Shown here piece by piece: positions 18,235 to 26,447 of a DNA stretch of 64,000 bases. Position numbers and translations under genes: made by a program. Positions within the stretch are counted from its first letter, which is position 1. The number at the start of each line of letters is the position of its first letter. This DNA comes from Amycolatopsis circi (GTDB taxonomy: Bacteria > Actinomycetota > Actinomycetes > Mycobacteriales > Pseudonocardiaceae), in the NCBI RefSeq assembly GCF_003385235.1, contig NZ_PQIA01000008.1, positions 1-64,000 of the forward strand, written 5' to 3'. The notes under the pieces were generated by a model, which worked only from the letters and a program-made list of their open reading frames with translations, ran no database searches and was not told where the DNA came from.

Positions 18235-19632
18235 ATGTCAACGTCCGCCGGATCGCCGGCCGCTGCCGTGCTGGAACCCCCGCCGAGCCGCGACCGGCAG
18301 GCCGGGGCGGCGTTGGCGGCGGCGGTGCTCGGGTTCTTCGTGGTGACCCTGGACGCGGTGGTGGTGAACGTGACGCTGCCGACGATCCGGACCGATCTGG
18401 GCGGCGGCGTGGCGGGACTGCAATGGGTGGTCGACGGGTACACGCTGATGTTCGCCGCGCTGCTGCTGACCGCCGGATCGTTGTCGGACCGCCTGGGCAC
18501 CCGACGAGCCTTCGGCTTGGGGCTGGCGGCGTTCGTGCTGGCCTCGGTCGCCTGCGGGTTCGCGCCGGGGTTGGGGACGCTGGTCGCCGCCCGGTTCGTG
18601 CAAGGCGCGGCCGCTGCGGCGGTCATGCCGGCGTCGACGGCGCTGCTGCGCGAGGCCTACCCCGAGGCCCGGGCTCGCGGCCGGGCCGTGGCGGTGTGGG
18701 CGATGGGCGGTGCGGTCGCCTCGTCCTGCGGGCCGGTGCTGGGCGGTGCGCTCACAGCGGTGGACTGGCGGCTGATCTTCTTCCTGAACGTCCCCGTGGG
18801 CGCGGTCGCGCTGGTGCTGCTGGCCCGGGCCCGGCGCTCGGCGCCTCGGGCGGCGCCGTTCGACGTGCCAGGCCAGGTCACCGCCGCGGTCGCGATGGTG
18901 GCCCTCGCCTTCGGGGTGATCGAGGCGGGAGCCCGCGGCTTCGGCGACCCGGCCGTGGCGGCGTCGCTGGCGGCGGCTGGCCTGGGCATGGCCGGGTTCG
19001 TGCTCGCGCAGCGGCGGGCGGCGCACCCGATGGTGCCGCCGGGCCTGTTTCGCTCCCGGACCGTCGTGATCACCGTGGTCACCGGGTTCGCGTTCATGGT
19101 CGGGTACTACGGGCTGCCGTTCGTGGTAAGCCTGTTCCTGCAGCAGGAGCGGGGCCTGACCGCGCTGAGCACGGGGATCGTGTTCCTGCCGATGATGGGG
19201 ATCGGGCTGGCCCTGACCCCGTTCTCCGCGCGGCTGGCCGAGCGGCTCGGCCGCAAAACCCTGATCGTGACCGGGCTGGTGCTCATGACCGTCGGGCTCG
19301 CCGCCGTCGCCGTGCTGCCCGCCTCCGCGCCGCTGGGGGCGTTCGCCGCGCTGATGGTCCTGGTCGGCCTCGGCGGACCGACCGTGTCCCCACCCGCGAC
19401 CGCGGTGCTGCTTGATGCCGTGCCGCACGCCCAGGCCGGGGTCGCGTCCGGGGTGTTCAACACCAGTCGCCAGATCGGGGGCGCGCTGGCGGTCGCCGTG
19501 TTCGGCGGTCTCCTGGCCCGGCCGGGAGCGTTCGTGCACGGCGCGCAGGCGAGCCTGTGGATCGCCGCCGGCGTTCTGGCCCTGACCGCGATACTCGCCC
19601 TTTTCCTGCCCACCGCGAAGGAGACCTCATGA
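18235..19632 (+). CDS. DHA2-type (14-TM) MFS drug exporter
   Basis: 465 aa from ATG 18235. DHA2 hallmarks are visible: LDAVVVNVTLPTIRTDLGGG in the first helix, LQWVVDGYTLMFAALLLTAG, the motif-A loop GSLSDRLGTRR, RFVQGAAAAAVMPAS, and motif C GAVASSCGPVLGGAL. Fourteen helices fit the hydrophobic profile. It is the first gene of a tight operon (ATGA overlap with the next) that encodes DUF2255, CMD, cupin and aldo-keto reductase proteins, which suggests export and detoxification of one compound. It is divergent from the MmyB-type regulator. Confidence 0.9.
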   Translation: MSTSAGSPAAAVLEPPPSRDRQAGAALAAAVLGFFVVTLDAVVVNVTLPTIRTDLGGGVAGLQWVVDGYTLMFAALLLTAGSLSDRLGTRRAFGLGLAAFVLASVACGFAPGLGTLVAARFVQGAAAAAVMPASTALLREAYPEARARGRAVAVWAMGGAVASSCGPVLGGALTAVDWRLIFFLNVPVGAVALVLLARARRSAPRAAPFDVPGQVTAAVAMVALAFGVIEAGARGFGDPAVAASLAAAGLGMAGFVLAQRRAAHPMVPPGLFRSRTVVITVVTGFAFMVGYYGLPFVVSLFLQQERGLTALSTGIVFLPMMGIGLALTPFSARLAERLGRKTLIVTGLVLMTVGLAAVAVLPASAPLGAFAALMVLVGLGGPTVSPPATAVLLDAVPHAQAGVASGVFNTSRQIGGALAVAVFGGLLARPGAFVHGAQASLWIAAGVLALTAILALFLPTAKETS

Positions 19633-20018
19633 ACGACACGACACCGGCCTGGAGCGGCAGCGAACTGTCCCGGTTCGGCGACGCCGAGGAAATCGAGATC
19701 AGCACTCGCCGCCGGGACGGCAGTCTGCGGCCGTTCGTGCCGATCTGGGTCGTCGCCGTCGGCGGCGCGCTCTACGTCCGCTCCTACCGCGGAGCGGCCG
19801 GAGCCTGGTACCGCTACGCCGCCGGGCGCCCCGCCGGCGCCATCCGGATCCCGGGCCAGCAGGCCGAGGTCGTCGCTGCCGCCGCCGACCCAGGCGTGCG
19901 CGAGCAGGTCGACGCCGCCTACCGGGCCAAGTACGCCCGCTACGGCACCACCTATCTGCGGCCGATGCTCGCCGACCAGGCCGTGGCCGCCACCCTGCGG
20001 CTCGCTCCCGCGCACTGA
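19629..20018 (+). CDS. DUF2255 family protein
   Basis: 129 aa, its ATG overlapping the exporter stop. The sequence ELSRFGDAEEIEISTRRRDG, FVPIWVVAVGGALYVRSYRG, AWYRYAAGRP and VDAAYRAKYARYG is the DUF2255/nitroreductase-like small beta-barrel pattern. These proteins often sit in redox operons and may bind a flavin or a small ligand, but biochemistry is lacking. It is followed 30 bases later by the CMD gene. Confidence 0.75.
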   Translation: MNDTTPAWSGSELSRFGDAEEIEISTRRRDGSLRPFVPIWVVAVGGALYVRSYRGAAGAWYRYAAGRPAGAIRIPGQQAEVVAAAADPGVREQVDAAYRAKYARYGTTYLRPMLADQAVAATLRLAPAH

Positions 20019-20048
20019 CCGTCCATCCGATCGAAAGGAACCCCGCTC

Positions 20049-20393
20049 ATGACCGACAACCAGAACGAGAAGAACACCGGATGGACCGGAGGCCAGAACG
20101 CCTTCGGAGACTTCGCGCCCGGAATGGTGCACTACACCGACAAAGTCCTCTTCGACGAAGTATGGGAGCGCGCCGGCCTGTCCAAACGCGACCGCAGCCT
20201 GATCACGATCTCCGCGCTGACCGCGCTCGGGAAAATGGACCAGCTGCAGTTCCACCTCGCCTTCGCCCGGCGCAACGGCGTCACCGACGACGAGCTGAAG
20301 GAAGCCCTCCTGCACCTCGCCTTCTACTCCGGGTGGCCGAACGGCATGGGAGCGACCACAGTGCTGAAGAACATCGTCGAGAACGACGCCTGA
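20049..20393 (+). CDS. Carboxymuconolactone decarboxylase (CMD) family protein
   Basis: 114 aa with GAAAGGA upstream. It shows FAPGMVHYTDKVLFDEVWER, SKRDRSLITISALTALGKMD, QLQFHLAFARRNGVTDDELK and EALLHLAFYSGWPNGM, the usual CMD helical-bundle core with a conserved E and H. There is no CxxC pair, so it is a decarboxylase/isomerase-type rather than an AhpD peroxidase-type member. In this operon it probably acts with the cupin and the aldo-keto reductase on one substrate. Confidence 0.85.
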   Translation: MTDNQNEKNTGWTGGQNAFGDFAPGMVHYTDKVLFDEVWERAGLSKRDRSLITISALTALGKMDQLQFHLAFARRNGVTDDELKEALLHLAFYSGWPNGMGATTVLKNIVENDA

Positions 20394-20447
20394 GCGCACA
20401 ACCGCCCAGACCCCGCGAAGAACCGCCGACACGAACAAGGAAAAGCC

Positions 20448-20882
20448 ATGACCGCGAACGACTTCGACCAGATCTTCCCGCTCGGCGAGAAGAACGACGC
20501 CTACGCGCAGTACTTCACCGGCCAGAGCTACAACGCCCCCCTCGCCTCGGGAAGCGTCCCCGTCAACAACATCTCCTTCGAACCCGGCTGCCGCAACAAC
20601 TGGCACGTCCACCACGGCACCGGCGGCGGAGGCGACCAGATCCTGCTGTGCACGGCAGGCAGCGGCTGGTATCAAGCCGAGGGCGAAGACCCGGTCAGCA
20701 TGGAGCCCGGCACCGCGGTCCGCGTCCCGGCCGGCACCAAGCACTGGCACGGCGCGAAGGCCGACTCCTGGTTCTCCCACGTCGCCTTCATCACCCCGGG
20801 CGAGGGCGTCAGCAACGAATGGCTCGAGCCGGTCGCCGACGAGGAATACCGCAAGCTGCCGAAGAACGGAGAGAACGCATGA
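20448..20882 (+). CDS. Cupin-domain protein
   Basis: 144 aa. The first cupin motif is visible around NNWHVHHGTGGGGDQILLC, giving metal-binding His residues. The second is around PGTAVRVPAGTKHWHGAKA, with HWH. Single-domain cupins of this type commonly accompany CMD and aldo-keto reductase genes. The exact reaction is unknown. Its stop overlaps the ATG of the reductase gene. Confidence 0.85.
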   Translation: MTANDFDQIFPLGEKNDAYAQYFTGQSYNAPLASGSVPVNNISFEPGCRNNWHVHHGTGGGGDQILLCTAGSGWYQAEGEDPVSMEPGTAVRVPAGTKHWHGAKADSWFSHVAFITPGEGVSNEWLEPVADEEYRKLPKNGENA

Positions 20883-21736
20883 CCATCCTGAACGAGACTT
20901 ACTCCCTGGCAGGCGGTGTCGAGATCCCCAAGCTCGGCCTGGGAACCTGGTTCATCGACGACGGCAAAGCGGCCGAAGCGGTGCGCGCCGCGGTCGAAAT
21001 CGGGTATCGCAACATCGACACCGCACAGGCCTACGGCAACGAACACGGCGTCGGCGAGGGAATCCGCACCAGCGATCTTCCCCGCGAGGAACTGTTCGTC
21101 TCCACCAAACTCGGCGCGGAGATCAAGGACTACGACCAGGCCACGGCCGCGATCGACGAGTCGCTGTCCACACTCGACATCGGCTACGTCGACCTCATGC
21201 TCATCCACTCGCCGCAACCGTGGAACGACTTCCGCGGCGACAGCTACGCCGAGGGCAACCTCGCCGCGTGGCGAGCGCTGGAGAAAGCGCACCAGGAAGG
21301 GAAGATCCGCGCGATCGGCGTCTCCAATTTCCTGCAAGCCGACCTCGACAACATCCTCCAGAACGGCACCATCGCGCCGCAGGTGAACCAGATCCTCGTG
21401 CACGCCGGAAACACGCCCGCAGAGCTGATCGCCTACTGCCAGGGCAACGACGTCCTCGTCGAGGCATACTCGCCCATCGCGCACGGCGAGATCCTGAACA
21501 ACCCCGCTGTCGCGACGGTCGCCGACCGGTACGAAGTCTCGGTCCCGCAGCTGTGCATCCGGTACACGCTCCAGCTCGGCACCGTGTCACTGCCGAAAAC
21601 CGCGAACCCCGACCACATGCGCTCGAACGCCCAGGTCGACTTCGTCATCTCCGACACGGACATGGACACCCTCCGGAACCTGGACGAACGGAACTACGGC
21701 GACTCCAGCGCATTCCCCGTCTACAGCGGCAAATAA
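20879..21736 (+). CDS. Aldo-keto reductase
   Basis: 285 aa. AKR landmarks are present: IPKLGLGTWFIDD, IGYRNIDTAQAYGNEHGVGE with the catalytic Asp and Tyr, FVSTKLGAEIKDYDQA with the catalytic Lys, LMLIHSPQPW with the catalytic His, IGVSNF, and a C-terminal SLPKTANPDHM NADPH-binding stretch. It is a cytosolic NADPH-dependent reductase of aldehydes or ketones. Last gene of the exporter operon; a hairpin follows. Confidence 0.9.
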   Translation: MTILNETYSLAGGVEIPKLGLGTWFIDDGKAAEAVRAAVEIGYRNIDTAQAYGNEHGVGEGIRTSDLPREELFVSTKLGAEIKDYDQATAAIDESLSTLDIGYVDLMLIHSPQPWNDFRGDSYAEGNLAAWRALEKAHQEGKIRAIGVSNFLQADLDNILQNGTIAPQVNQILVHAGNTPAELIAYCQGNDVLVEAYSPIAHGEILNNPAVATVADRYEVSVPQLCIRYTLQLGTVSLPKTANPDHMRSNAQVDFVISDTDMDTLRNLDERNYGDSSAFPVYSGK

Positions 21737-21763
21737 CGGCGACCAGCGCGGCCCGCGTCGCCG
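21737..21763 (+). terminator. Hairpin after the aldo-keto reductase gene
   Basis: CGGCGAC at 21737-21743 pairs with GTCGCCG at 21757-21763 around a GC-rich loop, starting one base after the stop codon. It is a modest stem without a T-tract. Confidence 0.4.
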
Positions 21764-22229
21764 CTCAACCGGCCGGGCAGCCCGGCAGCGGACAAACCCG
21801 CCGCCTCCGCCCGGACCTGATCGGCCTCGACTTCTCCGGGAATGCGGCAGCAGATGGGGCTCGCCACAACTTATATCCGGGATCACCCGACCCGGGATTC
21901 CGAGTCTCCAGTCCGCGGTCGGCCTGCTCGCCGTTGCCCTCGTCGGCCGTCGGCCCGGACTAGGGTTCGCGACCGCGCGGCGTCGCGACTTGCGGAGTGA
22001 GTGTTGCGTGGCCTGTCCGCAACATTTGTGCTGTGGTTGGCCGTATCCGGCAGTTGAGACCAAAGGTTGCTGGCTCAGCATCGTGCTCGCGGTTGCATTT
22101 GACGTCGAATTCCGGAGGGCGGTTGGACAGCAGCCGTTTCGCCGGGGGCAGTGGCCTGATCAATTGCGAAGCGAGCGGAAAGACCCAACGATGGCCGGAA
22201 GGTCGCCGGGGTCGCCTATGCCGCTGCGG
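21764..22229. other. Non-coding stretch
   Basis: About 465 bases after the reductase operon and beyond the stop of the minus-strand hypothetical gene. The translations are low-complexity and no RNA gene is apparent. Confidence 0.4.
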
Positions 22230-22559
22230 CTATCCGTGGGTCCGGGGCCGGTAGTCGCCGTACTGCTGACGACGGGCGGGTCCCCGGCGGCGGAGCAGGT
22301 GTGCGGGCACGTAGTGGCTGACCGGGGGCGACCATTGGTCGTCGGCGGTGACGAGCTGGTAGGTGACCCAGCCGAGCAGCCCGCCGTCCTCGCGGCGCGC
22401 CCATTCGAACAGCAGCCCGGGATGCTCGGTCTCGACCCGCAGCCCGGCGCGGTTGCGCGGCGCGAGGAGTTCGGTGCCGAGCACGAGCAGCTTGCGCACG
22501 CCCACCCACACGGGAATCGGCGGATCCACTTTCCGCACGGTCGACGGCCACTCGTTCAC
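22230..22559 (-). CDS. Small conserved-looking hypothetical protein
   Basis: 109 aa with ordinary codon use and a globular composition: TVRKVDPPIPVWVGVRKLLV, EHPGLLFEWARREDGGLLGW, VTYQLVTADDQWSP and SHYVPAHLLRRRG. The alternating hydrophobic pattern suggests a beta-rich fold. I do not recognise a family, and a basic C-terminal tail closes it. It faces away from the TPR-like gene at 22758. Function unknown. Confidence 0.55.
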   Translation of the reverse strand: MNEWPSTVRKVDPPIPVWVGVRKLLVLGTELLAPRNRAGLRVETEHPGLLFEWARREDGGLLGWVTYQLVTADDQWSPPVSHYVPAHLLRRRGPARRQQYGDYRPRTHG

Positions 22560-22757
22560 CTCAAGGTCACCCGCTCGCGTTCACGTTCCGGGCCGCCCCG
22601 GTTCCCGGCGACCCGGGACGGAAGTCGAACATGTGTTCGCATCGGGTGCCAAATTGGGCTGGACGGCCCGTGACCGGCAGCGGCTGTGGTCGGACGGATA
22701 GGACCGTATTCCGGCAAAGATCGCGAACTCGGGTGGTCACTATGGGTGAATTGATAC

Positions 22758-23558
22758 TTGCTCTCGGCGAGGGGCGTCTGGTCGGACGACCTGGATCGTG
22801 CGATAGTCCACTTCGGACGGCAAGATTTCCCTGCCGCGACCGTATTGGTCGATCGCTGGTTGCGGCGGTTTTCTCCCGACAGCAACGACACGTTGGGTAT
22901 GTCGCTCTACGCCCGAAGCCTGCGGCTGCAGGGAGACTTGCGGCAGGATCAGGGTCTGCTCCGCGGACCGCTATCGGCCAGGCAGAGCTACTCGTTCGCA
23001 CGGGAGATCTTCGCCGAACTTGGCATGCCCAGACGGGTCGCGCAGGTCGAGTTGCAGTTGGCGGTGAACGAAGAGATGACGGGGTCGCACAGCCGGGCAG
23101 CAGAGAGGTACCTCGAATTCGCCGATGACGCGCGCTTGTCGAGGCGTGACCGCGCACGGTCACGGCTTTGGGTCGGTACTGCGCTGAGTAAGGCGGGCGA
23201 CCCCGAGCAAGCCGTCCATTTCATCGAACCAGCGATCGTCGAGTTTGAGCGGCTAGAGGAACCTCTCGACTGGTCGACCGCCCATCAGAAGCTCGCGCTC
23301 GCGCATCGGAGTGCTGGCAACCTCCACGGCGCGACGGCAGCGATTGGCGTGGCGCTGGACGCGCGGGGTTCCGGTACGCCGATGCAGCAGGTCCGGTTGG
23401 ACACCGCCTATAGCCACATCCTGCTTTCTGATCCGCGGACGGAGGCAGCTGGACTCTGCCGACTGGAGGATGCTGCAGACGTCGCGCGGCAATACGGCAT
23501 GATGCACCAGTTGCAGAGCATTCGAAGTCTCCGCCTCGCTCATGAGGGCCGGGCGTGA
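22758..23558 (+). CDS. TPR-like helical protein, possibly an HTH-less regulator
   Basis: 266 aa from a TTG. It consists of helical pairs typical of tetratricopeptide sensors: RAIVHFGRQDFPAATVLVDR, NDTLGMSLYARSLRLQGD, GPLSARQSYSFAREIFAELG, RDRARSRLWVGTALSKAGD, WSTAHQKLALAHRSAGNL. Similar actinobacterial proteins usually start with an XRE-type helix-turn-helix; none is found upstream in any frame, so this copy may be N-terminally shortened. The next gene overlaps it by 17 bases, so the two products are probably made together. Confidence 0.6.
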   Translation: MLSARGVWSDDLDRAIVHFGRQDFPAATVLVDRWLRRFSPDSNDTLGMSLYARSLRLQGDLRQDQGLLRGPLSARQSYSFAREIFAELGMPRRVAQVELQLAVNEEMTGSHSRAAERYLEFADDARLSRRDRARSRLWVGTALSKAGDPEQAVHFIEPAIVEFERLEEPLDWSTAHQKLALAHRSAGNLHGATAAIGVALDARGSGTPMQQVRLDTAYSHILLSDPRTEAAGLCRLEDAADVARQYGMMHQLQSIRSLRLAHEGRA

Positions 23559-24240
23559 CCGAGAGGAGTTGACGGAGTACGTGGTGCGCGAGCTGACGGC
23601 TCAGGACTGGGCGGATGCCGAGGTCGTCTGGGACTATCACCAGCTCCACCACGAGCTTGTCCCGTGCTCGGCCGCACTGATTCTTGGCGGCAACGACCTC
23701 GGCGTCGCATCGTTCGCGGCCGAGCTGTACCACCGGAGCCTGTTCCCGGTGATGGTCATGAGCGGCGGGAAGGCTCCAGGGACCGAGAAACTCTTCCCGC
23801 GAGGGGAAGCCGAGCATTTCCGCGAGGTCGCGCTTGGTTGCGGAGTGCCGGACGAGGCGATTCTGCTCGAACCGAACGCGCGGAACACCGGCGAGAACTT
23901 CGTTCTGTCGCGTGAGGTCTTCGCGGCGGCGGGGATTCGACCGACTTCGTTGCTGTTGATCGCGATGCCGTACATGGAGCGTCGTGCCTACGCGACCTGT
24001 CGGCGGCAATGGCCTGAGGTGGATCCTCGGTGCGCGTCCGCGCCCGTCGGCCTGCGCGAGTACGTCGAGAGGATCGGATCCGCGGCGGACGTTGTCGACA
24101 TGATGGTCGGCGACACGGAACGGGTCATGCGTTACCCCGACCTGGGGTTCGCGATCGCGCAAGACGTGCCGGAGCTCGCTCTCGCAGCTTATTCACGGCT
24201 CGTCGAACGCGGCTTCACCAGCCGGATGCTGAAAGCTTGA
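23542..24240 (+). CDS. YdcF/SanA-like DUF218 family protein
   Basis: 232 aa. DUF218 motifs are visible: AALILGGNDLGVASFAAELY, VMVMSGGKAPGTEKLFPRGE, AEHFREVALGCGVPDEAILL and EPNARNTGENFVLSREVFAA. No membrane helix is present, so it is a cytosolic YdcF-type member, a family with SAM- or nucleotide-binding reports and no settled reaction. It is coupled to the TPR-like gene by overlap. An araC gene follows after about 255 bases. Confidence 0.8.
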   Translation: MRAGRDREELTEYVVRELTAQDWADAEVVWDYHQLHHELVPCSAALILGGNDLGVASFAAELYHRSLFPVMVMSGGKAPGTEKLFPRGEAEHFREVALGCGVPDEAILLEPNARNTGENFVLSREVFAAAGIRPTSLLLIAMPYMERRAYATCRRQWPEVDPRCASAPVGLREYVERIGSAADVVDMMVGDTERVMRYPDLGFAIAQDVPELALAAYSRLVERGFTSRMLKA

Positions 24241-24392
24241 TGAGGGGTTACCCCCGAGTTGGGACAGGGGTTTAAGAGGGTTCAAGCAGCCGTGCGGAGT
24301 GACTGCACCGGCAGTGCGGCCGACAGAGCGGGCAGCGCGCCGAACGTGGTGACGACCCGCGCGTCCACCAGCCTGCCGACCAGGCCGCACGC

Positions 24393-24423
24393 GAATCCGC
24401 AGATAGCCGCCCGGAATCCGCAG
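24393..24423. promoter_or_regulatory. Two GAATCCGCAG boxes 21 bp apart upstream of araC
   Basis: GAATCCGCAG occurs at 24393-24402 and again, identical, at 24414-24423. The centre-to-centre distance is 21 bp, two turns of the helix, the usual geometry for AraC-family direct-repeat sites. The pair lies about 75 bases before the AraC start. The same GAATC core recurs at 26307-26377. Confidence 0.55.
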
Positions 24424-24495
24424 TCCCGCGGGGGCGGCTGCGGCCTACCGTGGAGTACTGGGCCGACGAGGGCCCGCAGACGGGAGGCGAACGAC

Positions 24496-25449
24496 GTGAC
24501 GGACCTGCTTCGGCCCCTCGAAGAACGCCATACGGCAGGTGACCTGCTCGCCGAAATCGCGGATCGCGCGCCCGCGCTCGGGGGCAACCCCGGCGGCTGG
24601 CCGGGCCTGACCTTCTACCGCTACACCCGGCCCGTCGCCCCGCAGTGGGAAGAGGTGCGGTCCCTGTCGCTGTGCATCATCGCGCAGGGGCGCAAGTGCG
24701 TGGTCGCCGACGGGCGCGCACACGCGTACGACCCGTTCAATTACCTGGTGCTGAGCGACCGCCAGCACTTCACCGCGGAGATTCTCGAAGCCACGCCGGC
24801 CAGGCCGTTCCTTTCGCTGGTGCTGCAGGTGGATCCCGCGCTGGTGCGGCGGGTGTCGGCCGACGTCCTCGACCGGCGGGCCACCACGTTCGACCGGGTT
24901 GCCCACCACCAGTCCGAGCGGGCGTTCGTCACCCCGCTGGACTGCACGCTGATGTCGGCCACGCTGCGGTTTCTCCGCGCGACGGGCACCGGCGCGGACC
25001 GCCGGGTGCTGGCGCCGATCTACCTGGCCGAGATGGTGTACCGGATCCTGCAAGCCGAGCAGTACTCGCGGCTGCTGGAGATTGCGGCGTCGGAGGTGGC
25101 GCGCAACCCGGTCAGCGAGGTCGTCTCCTACGTGCAGGACAACATGTCCGAGCCGCTGACGGTGAGCGACCTGGCGGAACGGGTTTCGCTCAGCCCGTCG
25201 GCGTTTTCGCATCTTTTCCGTGAGGTGACGGGGAAATCGCCGTACCAGTTCGTGAAGGAGATGCGGCTCAACCGCGCGCGCGACCTGTTGATCGAAGGAA
25301 GGTTGAGTGTCACGCAGGTGTCGAAGGCGGTCGGTTACGCGAGTGCGTCGCATTTCATCAACGAGTTCCGCGCGCGATTCGGGGCGACCCCGCGCGCGTA
25401 TTCCGATCTTCGCTCGCTGCGGGAGGAATTCGGCGTCCGAAACGGATGA
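24496..25449 (+). CDS. AraC-family transcriptional regulator
   Basis: 317 aa from GTG 24496, preceded by GGGAGG. An AraC_N-type domain (PF06719) fills residues 20-190 (TFYRYTRPVAPQWEEVRSLS, IIAQGRKCVVADGRAHAYDP, NYLVLSDRQHFTAEILEATP). The two HTHs of the AraC DNA-binding domain occupy about 205-310 (LTVSDLAERVSLSPSAFSHL, FREVTGKSPYQFVKEMRLNR, SKAVGYASASHFINEFRARF). It is closely related to the regulator at 34373, and the two flank the diiron monooxygenase operon. Repeats in front of this gene and of the operon suggest that it controls both. It is convergent with the PfpI gene. Confidence 0.9.
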   Translation: MTDLLRPLEERHTAGDLLAEIADRAPALGGNPGGWPGLTFYRYTRPVAPQWEEVRSLSLCIIAQGRKCVVADGRAHAYDPFNYLVLSDRQHFTAEILEATPARPFLSLVLQVDPALVRRVSADVLDRRATTFDRVAHHQSERAFVTPLDCTLMSATLRFLRATGTGADRRVLAPIYLAEMVYRILQAEQYSRLLEIAASEVARNPVSEVVSYVQDNMSEPLTVSDLAERVSLSPSAFSHLFREVTGKSPYQFVKEMRLNRARDLLIEGRLSVTQVSKAVGYASASHFINEFRARFGATPRAYSDLRSLREEFGVRNG

Positions 25450-25475
25450 CGGGGGTGCCCGCGGGCACCCCCGTC
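25448..25475. terminator. Perfect 13-bp hairpin between convergent genes
   Basis: GACGGGGGTGCCC at 25448-25460 pairs perfectly with GGGCACCCCCGTC at 25463-25475 around a two-base gap, directly between the stops of araC and the convergent PfpI gene. It can serve both strands. It overlaps the last bases of the araC stop codon. Confidence 0.75.
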
Positions 25476-25480
25476 ACGGC

Positions 25481-26203
25481 TCAGCGGACGGTCTCGACCG
25501 GTTTCAGCGCACCGGCGATCCGCTCGGCCAGCGGGGCCGACGAGGCCGGATTCTGTCCGGTGTAAAGGTTTCCGCTCACTACCACGTGGGCTTCCCAGGC
25601 GCTGGCACTCTTCTCGAACTGTCCGCCTCCGTCAACGAGGCGGTCCTCCAGCAGCCACGGCGCCTTGTCGGCGAAGCCGACCTGACCTTCCTCGACGTTG
25701 CTGAAGCCGGTCACCCGGCGTCCCGCGAACAGCCACCGGCCGTCGGCGTCCGTCGCCGGCAGCAGCGCCGCCGGCCCGTGGCAGACCGCGGCCACGGGCT
25801 TGCCCTCGGCGTCGAACTCCGCGATCAGCCGGCCGAACTCCTTGCTGGCAGCCAGATCTTCCATCGGCCCGTGTCCACCCGGGACGAACACGAAGTCGAA
25901 CTCAGCAGGGTCGGCCTCGTTCAGGTCGGCGGGTGCGCCGAGTTCGCTCGCGATGCTTTCGAGGTAGGCGCGGAACCGTTGCCCTGGCTCGGCCGAGCCG
26001 CCATTCATCTCGGGGCTGAAACCGGCCTCGTCGGCCGTGGGGACCACCGCGCCCGGGGTGGCGATCACGAGATCGAAACCGTTGTCGCGGAAGATCTTGT
26101 GCGGCACCACCAGCTCCTCGGGCCAGAAGCCGCACGGGTGCCGGGTGCCGTCGGCCAGTGTCCAGTGTGCCGAGCCGGACACGGCGAACAGTACGCGTGT
26201 CAT
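25481..26203 (-). CDS. DJ-1/PfpI family protein (Hsp31/glyoxalase-III-like)
   Basis: 240 aa from ATG 26203, preceded by GAGGTC. The DJ-1 fold shows GFWPEELVVPH with E29, FVFVPGGHGPMEDLAASKEF, and the nucleophile elbow AAVCHGPAALL with C141, followed by VTGFSNVEEGQVGFAD and NLYTGQNPASSAPLAERI. That set matches Hsp31-type members, which detoxify glyoxals or act as chaperones. It is divergent from a second DJ-1 gene across a 244-base gap that holds GAATC repeats. Confidence 0.85.
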   Translation of the reverse strand: MTRVLFAVSGSAHWTLADGTRHPCGFWPEELVVPHKIFRDNGFDLVIATPGAVVPTADEAGFSPEMNGGSAEPGQRFRAYLESIASELGAPADLNEADPAEFDFVFVPGGHGPMEDLAASKEFGRLIAEFDAEGKPVAAVCHGPAALLPATDADGRWLFAGRRVTGFSNVEEGQVGFADKAPWLLEDRLVDGGGQFEKSASAWEAHVVVSGNLYTGQNPASSAPLAERIAGALKPVETVR

Positions 26204-26306
26204 GGAAAAGACCTCGCTCTCGAAAAGGATGACTCCGGCGCCGTCGGCCGGAAAGACCGCCCCGAACGTAACCGCCGCGGCCGTGCTGCGAGCCGGTTCG
26301 TGCACG

Positions 26307-26377
26307 AATCTTGCAGACCTCGACCGGAACCCGCACCGGTTGCCGGAATCCGCACATCTTCCGCAGGAATCTTCGAT
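26307..26377. promoter_or_regulatory. Array of four GAA(T/C)C boxes in the divergent PfpI promoter
   Basis: Boxes begin at 26307 (GAATCTTGCA), 26328 (GAACCCGCAC), 26347 (GAATCCGCAC) and 26368 (GAATCTTCGA). The steps are 21, 19 and 21 bp, so all lie on one face of the helix in two 21-bp pairs like the pair before araC at 24393. The array sits between the two divergent DJ-1 genes, about 70 bases before the start of the operon that carries the diiron monooxygenase. Probably the binding sites of one of the flanking AraC regulators. Confidence 0.6.
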
Positions 26378-26447
26378 GCGGCCGGGATGACACCGGAGCT
26401 AGCGTTTCGGCACGCCCACCGAAACCGCACGTTAATCTGGAGGTCAC

